From the NCBI GenBank assembly GCA_022414725.1, contig CM039466.1:15171287-15235286 (forward strand): DNA of 64,000 bases. The letters are read 5' to 3'. A model generated the notes under the pieces. The model saw nothing but the letters and a program-made list of their open reading frames with translations. It was not told the origin of the DNA and ran no database searches. Below are positions 41,832 through 50,856 of this stretch, piece by piece (positions within the stretch are counted from its first letter, which is position 1; each line of letters begins with the position of its first letter). The translations under genes were made by a program, and so were the position numbers. Origin of the DNA: Microglena sp. YARC (Eukaryota; Chlorophyta; Chlorophyceae; Chlamydomonadales; Chlamydomonadaceae).

Positions 41832-43340
41832 ATGCAGGATATCATTGTAATGAACCAGGTGTCTGCAAGGGATTTGAGCACCATTAGCAAGGAGCGTGAA
41901 CGGAAACAACGTGAAGTCTTCGTGGTAGTTCTAGAACGTGTTTATTCCCGGATCAAGCGGTGCACGTCTGTAGGAATGTATACGTGTCACTTCGAAATTC
42001 CAGAGGTTGTTTTTGGTTACCCGATGTATGACATCGAGAGATGCATCCGATTTTCTATGAGGCACCTCGTGATGAATGGTTTCGAAGTGTCACGCGTCAA
42101 CGCCACGAAAAAAATGGACATCAGTTGGCTACCACATGACAAGTCGAAGGCCTCTTTCCGGCACGAGATCCGACCAACCACAGTTAATCTTCCATCGTCT
42201 ACTACCCAGAAACAATTCAGAGACACTTCATCGAGGGATGTCCGTCCCATTCCATCTGTTGTGCATGGAGATAACGATTTGATATTGTCTTGTCTATCGC
42301 AACAAACGACTCGTTCGTCCCTCGCAACATTTTTCCCTCACGGTGATCTCCAAAAAAATATGAAAACAACTGTATGGGAACTTCGTCCTTGTAAGATGAA
42401 CAAAAAGTTGAAAGATGCGTTACAGATTGTTGCAGGAGCATTTGTAGTGTACTTCATATACCTGATTTCGTTGTTGGCAACGAACAAGGACGGGTTGATG
42501 CCAAAACAAAAGCAGGTTGACCACAAAATAGAAGTGTTGATGATTAACGGCTGGATCTCGATGGCAGAGCTTCACAACCGTTTCTTCACGACAATGAACG
42601 AATACGCGTCCAATTACATGCCTATCCGTCTTTCCTACAACCGCAAGGGCGGCATCCAGTTCACGTACCAATTTTGGATCAACATGCGCAACACCGATTC
42701 CCATAACGTCAAGTTCAGGGACATTATTTTGAAGGGGGACCCTACCGTCTTCGATTACAGAATGGTTCGATTTACCGACCAAGATTTCAGTGTAGCCACC
42801 GGTGTGAAAGAGCGTGTAGAGAATAAAAGGACGGTAACTACGAAGTGTCCACGTATTCTTTTCGGACCAACCTACGATTCTTTCCAGGTCGAGTTGAACA
42901 CAATTCATGACCCAGACGCGCACTTCGTTATCCGGTCCGTATCAAACACGTCTAACAGCAGCCTCCGCAGAAACGTCATGAAATTGGGACAGGACAAGTG
43001 GATGCTTGTGACGTTTACATTCGAGGACCACGTAGCTATCAGCAATCACGAGGAGGGCATCATCATCCGTGCATACATCAACGACACGTTGTATGCAACA
43101 AAGAAGATCGCCAGTGCCATGCGACCTAACAAGAACCGACTACACCTCTTCCCAGGGAAGCATCCTATCTTGAACAACCGCATTGGAAACATGATTTACT
43201 ACAACCGCGCTCTCAATCAAGAGGAGGTCTCAGCAGTATTCTCCAAAGGACAACCGACTAAGTATGCCAACATTAACGGTGGAATTGGGGAACAACTCAT
43301 CCTGTCAGAGCACAACAAGGCCAATTCTTACAATACATAA
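41832..43340 (+). CDS. Conserved viral N-domain fused to membrane-anchored LamG-like domain
   Basis: 502 residues, intact. Residues ~28-105 (VVVLERVYSRIKRCTSVGMY, VVFGYPMYDIERCIRFSM, VNATKKMDISWLP) resemble a short domain found alone in many giant viruses, from memory. A membrane segment follows at ~205-225 (IVAGAFVVYFIYLISLLA), then a ~270-residue beta-rich region ending LFPGKHPILNNRIGNMIYYN and RALNQEEVSAVFSKGQP, typical of a concanavalin/laminin-G jelly roll. A second Met (MNKKLKDALQ) just before the helix suggests two ancestral genes joined. A surface-exposed lectin-like role is inference. Confidence 0.65.
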   Translation: MQDIIVMNQVSARDLSTISKERERKQREVFVVVLERVYSRIKRCTSVGMYTCHFEIPEVVFGYPMYDIERCIRFSMRHLVMNGFEVSRVNATKKMDISWLPHDKSKASFRHEIRPTTVNLPSSTTQKQFRDTSSRDVRPIPSVVHGDNDLILSCLSQQTTRSSLATFFPHGDLQKNMKTTVWELRPCKMNKKLKDALQIVAGAFVVYFIYLISLLATNKDGLMPKQKQVDHKIEVLMINGWISMAELHNRFFTTMNEYASNYMPIRLSYNRKGGIQFTYQFWINMRNTDSHNVKFRDIILKGDPTVFDYRMVRFTDQDFSVATGVKERVENKRTVTTKCPRILFGPTYDSFQVELNTIHDPDAHFVIRSVSNTSNSSLRRNVMKLGQDKWMLVTFTFEDHVAISNHEEGIIIRAYINDTLYATKKIASAMRPNKNRLHLFPGKHPILNNRIGNMIYYNRALNQEEVSAVFSKGQPTKYANINGGIGEQLILSEHNKANSYNT

Positions 43341-43516
43341 AACGGGTACACTAAAATTCAACGGCATTTCCCAGAGTGTACATGAGCCATGAACGCGACC
43401 ACAATGTACACACACCGCATTCACAGCACTACAATGTGAAGTACATGCAAAAATTATATAAATGAATGAACCTATGCAAAAGATAGACAACGAATCCTCA
43501 ATCAATAGCTTACAAC

Positions 43517-43657
43517 ATGCGATTCAACTGCACAACTAGTAGTCCTTCGAAGCCGGGGTCTCGGCTACCATTCGGTCCCATGTACAGAGCGCGCGACGTA
43601 AATAGAGTGGGAAGCATCCCTATGAAACTCTATCCAACCCACCGGGTGGGTACCTAA
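43517..43657 (+). CDS. Possible 46-residue basic peptide
   Basis: ATG 43,517 to TAA 43,657, preceded by an AT-rich box (ttatataaatga at ~43,454) that could be a TATA-type promoter. The product is polar and basic (MRFNCTTSSPSKPGSRLPFG, RDVNRVGSIPMKLYP). The rest of 43,341-43,794 shows nothing else. Weak evidence. Confidence 0.25.
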   Translation: MRFNCTTSSPSKPGSRLPFGPMYRARDVNRVGSIPMKLYPTHRVGT

Positions 43658-43794
43658 GAGCTGGATTGTTCCGAAGAGCTGGATGAATCCCTGTAATATC
43701 TCTCACCACAACTTTTGTTTGTATTGCGCAGGGATTCGGTGGTCACCGAAGCAGCACTACTAGCACCAGGCGACAAGAATCAACTGGTGCTAGT

Positions 43795-44631
43795 ATGAGG
43801 CGTGAACGTTCGCATTACTCATCATCAGTTCGCGAGAACGAGCACCTAAACGATCGGTACCATTACCAGGAGCGGTGCCATGACCAGGAGCGGTGCCATG
43901 ACCAGGATCGGTGCCATGACCGGGAGGAGCGGTACCATGACCGGGAGGAGCGGTACCATGACCAGGATCGGTGCCATGACTGGGAGGAGCGGTACCATGA
44001 CCAGGATCGGTGCCATGACCGGGAGGAGCGGTACCATGACCTGGATCGGTGCCATGACCGGGAGGAGCGGTACCATGACCAGGATCGGTGCCATGACCGG
44101 GAGGAGCGGTACCATGACCGGGAGGAGCGGTGCCATGACCAGGATCGGTGCCATGACCGGGAGGAGCGGTACCATGACCAGGATCGGTGCCATGACCAGG
44201 ATCGGTTCCATGACCGGGAGCGGCGGTGCCATGACACTGATCTAGGAATGTCGCCATCATCGGCGAATCCATCGATGTCCTTATCAACGTTGAACCGAAG
44301 CGAGATATGTGCGGCTTACCTGTCCTATGGCGATTCTCAGAGCTTGGTCATGCCGTAGCAGATTATATGGTGGAAGTACTGGTTGTCTCCAGAGGCCCGC
44401 CATAATTGGAGGGAGCGATCATGGACTCGCCGAGACATCATGCGCGTGATCGTTCACATCCACCCTGAAAAGCGTGAGACCATGCGCGGAGATGACATGG
44501 ACTATGAGGAGCACTTGTGGATGGACGAGCTCTCCAAAGAACTATTAAATGTGAGGGACACTGCATCTTGTCCCGTGTTGCCAGACATGGTTCGAAAAGT
44601 TATGAAGGAGCTGTATGAAACACAATCGTAA
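43795..44631 (+). pseudogene. His/Arg/Asp-rich repeat protein with in-frame TAG
   Basis: From ATG 43,795 the first third encodes tandem CHDREERYHDQDR repeats; the remainder (SEICAAYLSYGDSQSLVMP, then after the stop IIWWKYWLSPEARHNWRERS, DMVRKVMKELYETQS) is ordinary protein. TAG at 44,356-44,358 interrupts a frame that continues 90 codons to TAA at 44,631; CAG-to-TAG explains it. The repeat's minus strand is also open (PGHGTAP type), but only the plus strand continues into protein-like sequence on the 3' side. The charged His-rich repeat may bind metal; that is inference. Confidence 0.5.
43858..44235 (+). repeat. 39-bp tandem repeat with 18/21-bp sub-units
   Basis: Alternating blocks ccatgaccaggatcggtg and ccatgaccgggaggagcgg (3-bp indel between types) repeated ~20 times. 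Both sub-unit lengths are multiples of three, so the frame is kept. Both strands are open throughout because of the repeat, which produces several spurious long frames. Confidence 0.9.
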
Positions 44632-44756
44632 TGGTTCCAGCCTCCCGGCCGATTTTTACTGGTTGCGAAAATGGTCTGGAGCGGAATTGTGATTCCTCGG
44701 TGCTGATATGTCAGGCTAGCGTGTCGTTCCGGAGGCTCTAAATTCTGAGTAGAAAT
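44631..44756. mobile_element. MITE family A, left part and body
   Basis: Begins atggttccagcctcccggcc immediately at the stop codon of the preceding gene and continues to agtagaaatcc; the right terminal repeat is missing. The left end has lost the usual gggcg. The insertion at a stop codon may have trimmed the upstream gene. Confidence 0.75.
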
Positions 44757-44779
44757 CCTGATCGTTTCGATATCTGTGT

Positions 44780-44956
44780 TCAGAATACCATTCCAGTGGC
44801 GAGTAACACAAATACGACACCATTCATCCAGTACACGTCTCCAGACGAGCCTTTTAAATTAACAATGAACGCTGAGATTATGTACACCAATAAAGTGATG
44901 ATCCAAAACATGTAATACGATTTACTTGCACTCGTTCTCTTCTTGCTCAATTCCAT
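44780..44956 (-). CDS. 58-residue two-helix membrane protein
   Basis: ATG 44,954-44,956 to TGA 44,780-44,782. Basic start (MELSKKRTSASKSYY), helix 1 (MFWIITLLVYIISAFIV), a short loop (NLKGSSGDVYWMNG) and helix 2 (VVFVLLATGMVF). It follows a minus-strand gene by 6 bp, suggesting a shared transcript. The pattern of two helices with positive N-terminus is good evidence for a real small gene. Confidence 0.6.
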   Translation of the reverse strand: MELSKKRTSASKSYYMFWIITLLVYIISAFIVNLKGSSGDVYWMNGVVFVLLATGMVF

Positions 44957-44962
44957 GTTGCG

Positions 44963-45982
44963 CTACATTGTCATCGCGTCCTCCTTGCGAACCATTAGTT
45001 CATTGTTGCCGCGCAGTACATAACTTCTAAGTTTCTCGTTGGTTTTGGAGATATTGACAACTTTTTTGTACATCGCCATGATGGCATGGTCACCTGTCGT
45101 GACGTCCTGGCGCGCGTAAAAATGAACGATCGTGTTCATAAACGTCTTCATAAGCATGGGTGACAGTTGGCCCATTTTGTTCGCATCATTCGCTATGTTA
45201 TCGATTTCGTTCAATAAAATAAATATTATTTGAGTGGCGGCTGTCATCAAGAGCATTTCTGCTGTGCGAGAGTCATACACAGTCGAGTCTGGACGGACGA
45301 AAGGCTTCCCTGTAGACATGTTTATAATCCTGTCATCTTTGTAGAACATACCAACGTATAATGCTCTCACAAAAGGCCTCAACCCTATGAAGTACATCGC
45401 CTTAATCGGCGTCCCTTTTAGAGGCGATGATGAACTCGAGTGGAAGTCGATGGCGATCTTCTCGCATTTTTCATCACACTCCTCGAGTGTCCTTGCCGAA
45501 ACAGGGAAATCTTTCATGATCGATACAGCGGTGTTACTAAATAGAGAGGAGTACTCAATATATTGCGCTTCAGAAAACTTAGTTGTCCCGAGGAAGTTGA
45601 ATCCGGCTTCGTCGCTGCCTGTGTTAGGCTCAGTTCCAATAATAGCGCTCATTTGCATGGTTGCCATCATAGCGCCTGCGACAAGAATCTTTTGAACGAT
45701 TTCGCCAGGGGAGGAATTTTCCAATACTGAGAATGTGCCTCCGATAATGAATAAGTAAACGTTATTGGCGGTGTTCGAAGATAATGAAAAAAACCTCTTG
45801 TTGGAAATCGCTCGATCGAGCTCCTGTACCCCACCCGTGACGATCGGTTGCAAGTACATGCGATCCGTAAGCTGCGTAAAGTCGAGACGATTCGAGTCAG
45901 TCAACGACTTTAGGACGGGGTGCAATACCGCCTTAGTCAAGGGTGGAACTGCGATCGAAGTTGTATTTTGTCGCTCTTGCAT
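44963..45982 (-). CDS. Unknown 339-residue protein, possibly structural
   Basis: Intact frame from ATG 45,980-45,982. The sequence is helical with hydrophobic stretches (ANNVYLFIIGGTFSVL, IVQKILVAGAMMATMQMSA, TAATQIIFILLNEIDNIA) and a Ser-rich loop (HSSSSSPLKG). The stretches are moderately hydrophobic and may be buried helices rather than membrane spans. No motif recognised. A MITE-type end lies directly upstream, so its promoter has been supplied or altered by the element. Confidence 0.55.
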   Translation of the reverse strand: MQERQNTTSIAVPPLTKAVLHPVLKSLTDSNRLDFTQLTDRMYLQPIVTGGVQELDRAISNKRFFSLSSNTANNVYLFIIGGTFSVLENSSPGEIVQKILVAGAMMATMQMSAIIGTEPNTGSDEAGFNFLGTTKFSEAQYIEYSSLFSNTAVSIMKDFPVSARTLEECDEKCEKIAIDFHSSSSSPLKGTPIKAMYFIGLRPFVRALYVGMFYKDDRIINMSTGKPFVRPDSTVYDSRTAEMLLMTAATQIIFILLNEIDNIANDANKMGQLSPMLMKTFMNTIVHFYARQDVTTGDHAIMAMYKKVVNISKTNEKLRSYVLRGNNELMVRKEDAMTM

Positions 45983-46406
45983 GCTACAGTTGGCGGAACA
46001 GTAAAATGAAACATATATCAGATGGAAATAAATAAATGTACGACATCGCCGTTAGAAAATTGGCGTTAAGAATGGTCGCTGAATTGGGTTAAAAACTACT
46101 GTGTTTACAACCATCAGTCGCTCTACTCTGTGGAGGTGGAAACGTTTTGGTGTGAATCGAAAACGACGTGAATTTGTAAGCAAACTTTTTGAGACGAACA
46201 AGGATTTTTTAAAATCGAAGCGGTTTCATTTATATGTTCCGTCAAGTGTAGAATAATAAAATGAAACATCTTTTTTTGCTTTGTCATGTAATGGGCGTTC
46301 CAGCCTACCGGCGGATTTTTACTGGTTGCGAAACATGGTATGGAGCGGAATTGTAATTCCTCTGTGCTTACAGTATTTCTCAAATAAAGTGGGACACACC
46401 TTATAA
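45983..46406. mobile_element. Mosaic of element ends (families B, A and C)
   Basis: Contains ggcggaacagtaaaatgaaa (45,991), agcggtttcatttatatgtt (46,218; family B right end), taaaatgaaacatc (46,257), a half copy of MITE A (46,291-46,368) and an inverted family C end (46,380-46,406, aaataaagtgggacacacct). No gene. The half MITE joins the family C end directly, evidence of nested insertion or recombination. Confidence 0.65.
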
Positions 46407-47708
46407 TCATCCAGACTGCTTTTGGGCAACGTTGCTTTTGGGCAACGTTGGGGGGTGCAGCAGGTTGAAGAGGTTCTCGAAGATATTCCGAGTAGCCTCT
46501 TTGGTAAACCGTTCAACCGTCTGTGTCCCCATATCAGTATCAGGGGGTGGTGGGGTTTTCGAGGAACTTCTCAACGCGTCTCGGCGAAACGCGAGAGGTC
46601 GCTCTCTCCCAAAGACTTGGTGGAGTGTAAGCATCAGGATGTTCCTGGAAGCGTTCACATCGCGGTCCCAAGTCTTCCCGCAGTGGAGCCTACCACCGCT
46701 CTGTTGGCGTGGCGCTCCGCTTTGACTGCTTTTGCAGTGGAGAATCTTGTAAATCCGCTTGCGTCCTTCTGTACATTCCCAACCAGTACCGTCTTGCTTC
46801 TTATGATGAGTGAGTGCCACCATGTTGCAAAGGCGGTTCTCACAGCAGCTGCATCGTTGAGATGTTCTGAACTCATCGACGTCCTCCATGATGACGTTTC
46901 CTCGGCTACGAAGCTCGAAACGAATAGCTTGGAGAGGGCCACAAGTCCGCCTAGAGATTGGCGTCGCCCCCAGACCTTTCCAATCACCAAACCCGACGAG
47001 TACCTTCGCGCTCTTCTCCCTCGGAGCTACGAAGTCAGCAATCTCAACAATGAGTTTCTGTTTTTTGCAGTACCTTCAAAAGCGGAGGTTTCGGTACCCC
47101 CTCGAAGCACGATGGGCAAGAAGAATTGGGGCGGCACCCATGTAGAACCTGGCATACGCACCAATCTGTTCAGATCTCGAAGAGTCTCTATCCGGAATGA
47201 TATCACCGACGATGTCAGCCGTCTCGAGGTTCCAAACGTCAGTTTGACGCTGAGACTTGAAGATCAGACCCTTGCGATAATATTGCGCCGAGCTGTACGA
47301 CCTGGTACCTCCGTCGAGTCCTGTTACAGTCACGATATCAGTAACACCCGGGTCTACCGCAGCCACTACCACATTGTCACGGAAGGATACAATGCCACCC
47401 TCGTCTGTTGTCACATACTAATGCGCACGCGTAGAGAACGAGTCTGCAGGCATCGAACATGACAGACACGTAGGCTTATTCATCAAGATGCTGACTGCAA
47501 AGCCGTCTGTCACAATGCGGTAACCGAACTTCCGAGAAACTGTCTCCACTTTCTTGAGGTTTGCGAAGCGCTCCCATATTCCTTGATGGTTTTTGGAAGC
47601 AACGTCTGCCTTGCATGAATCGAAGTGGCACTCGTTGACCATATAGAAAAAGGCCATTTTCGAAATCGGAATGTGCGACAGAGTGAATCCAGATTTGTAA
47701 GGCAACAA
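46407..47708 (-). pseudogene. TnpB/Fanzor-like transposase with two in-frame stops
   Basis: One minus-strand frame from ~47,708 to 46,407 is broken by TAG at 47,418-47,420 and TGA at 47,076-47,078. It has the expected order: RuvC-type AAVDPGVTDIVTV (first Asp), an Arg-rich middle, KVLVGFGDWKG, then VDEFRTSQRCSCC and HCGKTWDRDVNASRNILM (zinc site and last Asp). This is the layout of the OrfB/Fanzor-type nucleases of mobile elements in giant viruses and protists. It differs strongly from the IS607 TnpB at 54-55 kb. No resolvase partner is nearby. An AT-rich ttttcg repeat lies upstream at 47,727-47,762. Confidence 0.7.
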
Positions 47709-47801
47709 CGAGAATGTGCGAAGTTTTTCGTTTTTCGTTTTCGTTTTTCGTTTTTCGTTTTTTATTACAAACCTTCCTCAGACTCCTCAAAAAATATTTG
47801 T

Positions 47802-47885
47802 ATATCTCAGGCTAGCGAGTTGTTCGGGAGGCTCTAAATTTTGAGTAGACATTTCAAAAAATCCGCCGGGAGGCTGGAACGCCAA
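47802..47885. mobile_element. MITE family A, right half
   Basis: atatctcaggctagcgagtt to the right terminal repeat (aatccgccgggaggctggaa cgcca). The left half is missing. It lies upstream of the TnpB-like gene and just 3' of the next gene. Confidence 0.75.
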
Positions 47886-47926
47886 TTATGTTGTGAAGTT
47901 TCGAATTTCAGGGGATATCTGTTTGT

Positions 47927-48559
47927 TCAAGCATGCATGATTGCCTCAAACCTTTCAAACGCGACGATCTCGTCGTTCCTTGTAACCAACGCGTTAAGCA
48001 ACAACATAAGCAATGCGTTTGCAACAATTACGTTCTGGTACTCCTTTCCTTTGTAGTCATCGATCCTTTTGCGACCGTCCTTGGACACGTGGATGTTTGC
48101 CTTATTAGATACCCATTTCATATTGGACTCGATGAACTTCTTCAGAGATGTTTCGATCATTTCGTTCCCGGTGATCTTCTTCCTATTATTGATGATACCA
48201 CGCACCAAGGAATCACCGCATGACATTTGAATCACGACATAAGGCAACAACATCCTATGCTTTGCAGAAAGGTTGTCGTAATCCTTCCTATCGATTATCT
48301 CGAGCAGGGGGTCATCTACAGGATTCAAGCAAGAACCGCAAACTATGTTATTGTACCGAAGCAACAAGCTATTAAGTTCGTCGTACGACAAAAACGGACA
48401 CGCTTCTGGAGGTTGTGTGTTCGGGACGTGATCATGAACAACCCATGAATTATACATAACTTTATCCTTTCCTAATGAAGTCTTGGTCTTGGTCTTGGTC
48501 TTGGTCTTGGTACTTGTGGCGGAGGGTGGATTTTTCATTAGTACAATTGTCATGATCAT
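47927..48559 (-). CDS. Unknown 210-residue protein with Lys-Thr repeat
   Basis: Near the N-terminus a KTKTKTKTKT tract comes from a 6-bp repeat (48,481-48,512). The rest is globular: YDELNSLLLRYNNIVCGSC, a Cys pair CGSC, and a helical C-terminus (NVIVANALLMLLLNALVT, then IVAFERFEAIMHA). The start could be any of three Met within the first eight residues. No family recognised. Confidence 0.55.
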   Translation of the reverse strand: MIMTIVLMKNPPSATSTKTKTKTKTKTSLGKDKVMYNSWVVHDHVPNTQPPEACPFLSYDELNSLLLRYNNIVCGSCLNPVDDPLLEIIDRKDYDNLSAKHRMLLPYVVIQMSCGDSLVRGIINNRKKITGNEMIETSLKKFIESNMKWVSNKANIHVSKDGRKRIDDYKGKEYQNVIVANALLMLLLNALVTRNDEIVAFERFEAIMHA

Positions 48560-48627
48560 ACATTTGTTCTCAGATAATTTTCGATTACTTCATGAAAATA
48601 TAAAGTTCCTCTTAAACTTGTTGCATG

Positions 48628-49095
48628 TCAATGCCTTGTTCGGGAGGGACAAGTGAATTGAACAGGCGCCGGTGGAGCAGACTCTACGCGTTCGGGGTAC
48701 CTTGAAAACTGACAGACCCTAAGGTGGTTCTGGGACAACATGTCGATGCGAGGGTGGCACACAGGCTTGATGTATTCCTTGCCCTGGATGCTTCCGTCGG
48801 CAGTCGGGAGGAAGTTGAAGCCTGGGCACTTGGTGCTGGGGCGGTTGATCCCTTTGAGATCGTTCTCGATGTCTACCAACGTCCCGTTCACATGCGAAAC
48901 GTTCGTTCCGCCCACGATACCGATATCGACACGGCACTTATAGCAGTGCTCGTGCGCCGAGAGGTCAAGCATGTACTCTACAGGGGCCGTGCTCTCACCG
49001 AGACTCGTCAAGTAAGCGCATGCGTTGTATATAAGCCGATTCATGTGTATGGATTCACTTAGTGATGGGATGGACAGAATACTAAGAGAGAACAT
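48628..49095 (-). CDS. Small conserved-type NCLDV protein with Cys residues
   Basis: 155 residues from 49,095, or 138 from the more likely second Met at 49,044 (MNRLIYNACAYLTSLG), which avoids overlap with the next gene. It contains HEHCYKCRVDIG and TLVDIENDLKGINRPSTKCP. The VDIENDL...GINR..KCP signature resembles, from memory, a small protein conserved in several giant virus families and of unknown function. The C-terminus is Pro-rich. Confidence 0.6.
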   Translation of the reverse strand: MFSLSILSIPSLSESIHMNRLIYNACAYLTSLGESTAPVEYMLDLSAHEHCYKCRVDIGIVGGTNVSHVNGTLVDIENDLKGINRPSTKCPGFNFLPTADGSIQGKEYIKPVCHPRIDMLSQNHLRVCQFSRYPERVESAPPAPVQFTCPSRTRH

Positions 49096-49849
49096 TATTT
49101 TTCGTACTCAGACCCGGTTGTTTGACAAGGCTCTTGTTGGTAGTGGGCAGGAGGACACGGGAGCCGTTAGGAAGCACCATGGCTGCCACTGCGTCAAGTG
49201 AGGGGAGCACATGATCTATTTCTCCGTTTACAAATGCATGGGCGATGACTACAGCCAACGCTTTCGCGGCCATGCACTCATGTGTGGACGGAAGGTACCG
49301 GATAGCGTTGAGAGAGGGGCACTGCTCTAATGTGACCACGATATCGGAGGGAGTTGCCTGGTCGAGGGGCGCAGTTTGGAGGTAGCCATTCATGCACCGG
49401 ACCACGGTGCGCACGTTCGCGCTCGACTTAGTTTTAATGGATGATGATGCCCCATGAACAAAGAACGCCTTGTTGAATTGTTTTCTTATTTCCTCGCGGA
49501 GGGAAGCTGTATCGTTGCCGTGTTTAAGAGAGGGGAATACAGGGAACAAACTGTACAACGCTCGCGAGCTCGGAGAAGCGGACGCAAACGCTTGATTGTC
49601 CAAAATAACGGGGATGGGCAATATCGATTTCTTGTTACAATTACCCATGTTATCATATTTATGGGTTCTAGCAACGTATACACGTGTGCTGCTTTGCTGA
49701 ATCTCCTCATCTCCGTCCTCTGTTGTGATTGTGAAAGGCCCCCCTATGAATGTATCGAACAATTGCACGACATGCGCTGAATTAAGCTTCGGGCTCGCGA
49801 ATTCTATAATGTTCGCCCCTCTCAATCGGTTACTTGTGGCGTCGATCAT
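49082..49849 (-). CDS. Unknown 255-residue protein
   Basis: Intact frame from ATG 49,847-49,849 (MIDATSNRLRGANIIEF). Mixed alpha/beta composition; an N-terminal beta-rich part (VVQLFDTFIGGPFTITTEDG) and a helical C-terminal part (KALAVVIAHAFVNGEIDHVL). It overlaps the start of the next minus-strand gene by 14 bp if the longer form of that gene is used. No motif recognised. Confidence 0.55.
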   Translation of the reverse strand: MIDATSNRLRGANIIEFASPKLNSAHVVQLFDTFIGGPFTITTEDGDEEIQQSSTRVYVARTHKYDNMGNCNKKSILPIPVILDNQAFASASPSSRALYSLFPVFPSLKHGNDTASLREEIRKQFNKAFFVHGASSSIKTKSSANVRTVVRCMNGYLQTAPLDQATPSDIVVTLEQCPSLNAIRYLPSTHECMAAKALAVVIAHAFVNGEIDHVLPSLDAVAAMVLPNGSRVLLPTTNKSLVKQPGLSTKNNVLS

Positions 49850-49892
49850 GGTTTACAGTTGTTGTGTTCTTAAATAAAACACGAATATTTTT

Positions 49893-50642
49893 TTACTTGA
49901 TGGGAATCGGGGACATGGAGAGGCGTTTCATTGAACGACGGGTCAGTGCATCGTCGTTGAGTCGTTTCTTTTCCCAGTGCACATAGACATGTCTTGCGCC
50001 ACCTGTGATTCGCACCAAAAGGTTTTGCACGATAACTTGTGAAAGGTATTGCTCTGCATGTTTTTTGTTCCCCACTACCCCATCGTCGTCTCCTTCGCTC
50101 ACTACGACGAACGAGATGGCTGTTATAATGGTGGTTCGCACCGCATTGAAGATGGCGAGGTACGTGGGGGGGTATTCAAATGCATGTTGGATGAAAAAAT
50201 CGCCTCTAAGTTCACCGTTCTTGATTCGGATTGGGAAGAATACCTTGAAAGGACCGCTCGGGAAGAATTCTTCCATAGGGCTCGATGTGATCCTGCCCAC
50301 CATGTCGTTGACGTGCTCGTCTAGGTCCCATGTCACGAACTTGCCACCACCCTTTTCGATAAAGTTGAAGACAGTCGCGTCCTCCTTGACGTTCTCGAAC
50401 ATGACCCATTGTACACTTGCAAAGTTCACGTAATTACTCTTACTACTACTATGCGATCGATCCTGACGCTGCTTGTTGTTGTCGTGGCTATCGAAAGAAT
50501 GCTTGTTGTTATCATTTCGATCCAAAATGAGATGACCATCGCCATGATGATGCTCCTCCACCTGTACACTCTTTTTTGATTTCGATTTCGATTGCGATTC
50601 CGACCACCGGTTTGCGCTGTTGCAGGCATGAATGATGTCCAT
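49893..50642 (-). CDS. Unknown 249-residue protein with His/Ser/Lys-rich N-terminus
   Basis: The first ~75 residues are low complexity (SQSKSKSKKSVQVEEHHHGD, NNKQRQDRSHSSSKSN), then a folded region (VQWVMFENVKEDATVFNF, GPFKVFFPIRIKNGELRGD, AIFNAVRTTIITAISFVVV). It is probably a soluble protein with a disordered head. Collinear with the gene to its left. Function unknown. Confidence 0.55.
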   Translation of the reverse strand: MDIIHACNSANRWSESQSKSKSKKSVQVEEHHHGDGHLILDRNDNNKHSFDSHDNNKQRQDRSHSSSKSNYVNFASVQWVMFENVKEDATVFNFIEKGGGKFVTWDLDEHVNDMVGRITSSPMEEFFPSGPFKVFFPIRIKNGELRGDFFIQHAFEYPPTYLAIFNAVRTTIITAISFVVVSEGDDDGVVGNKKHAEQYLSQVIVQNLLVRITGGARHVYVHWEKKRLNDDALTRRSMKRLSMSPIPIK

Positions 50643-50649
50643 ACAGCTA

Positions 50650-50820
50650 GGGACATTTTATAGTGGGACACGTATTTTGAAAAAAAATAAAATAAAAAAT
50701 CAACGGGACGATCCTCCGGAACGACTCTCTAGCCTGAGATATCAGCACCGCGGAATCACAATTCAGCTATAGACCATGTTTCGAAACCAGTCAAAATCCG
50801 CCGGGAGGAAGGAACGCCCA
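50650..50820. mobile_element. MITE family A copy next to a family C end
   Basis: 50,710-50,820 carries body and right terminal repeat of MITE A in inverse orientation (ctccggaacgactctctagc ... aatccgccgggaggaaggaa cgccca). On its left an AT-rich stretch follows a tagtgggacacgtatttt motif (family C type) at 50,661. No gene. Confidence 0.75.
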
Positions 50821-50856
50821 ACTTCCTCAAAATATTAGTGAACCACGGCCATTTGT

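Noticed and set aside
43790..44287. Minus-strand PGHGTAP/PGHGTDP collagen-like protein
   Set aside because: It is open only across the tandem repeat; its flanks in that frame are short and not protein-like, whereas the plus strand continues into ordinary protein sequence.
46422..47462. 346-residue plus-strand frame over the TnpB-like gene
   Set aside because: No recognisable domain; the minus strand carries the ordered RuvC and zinc motifs.
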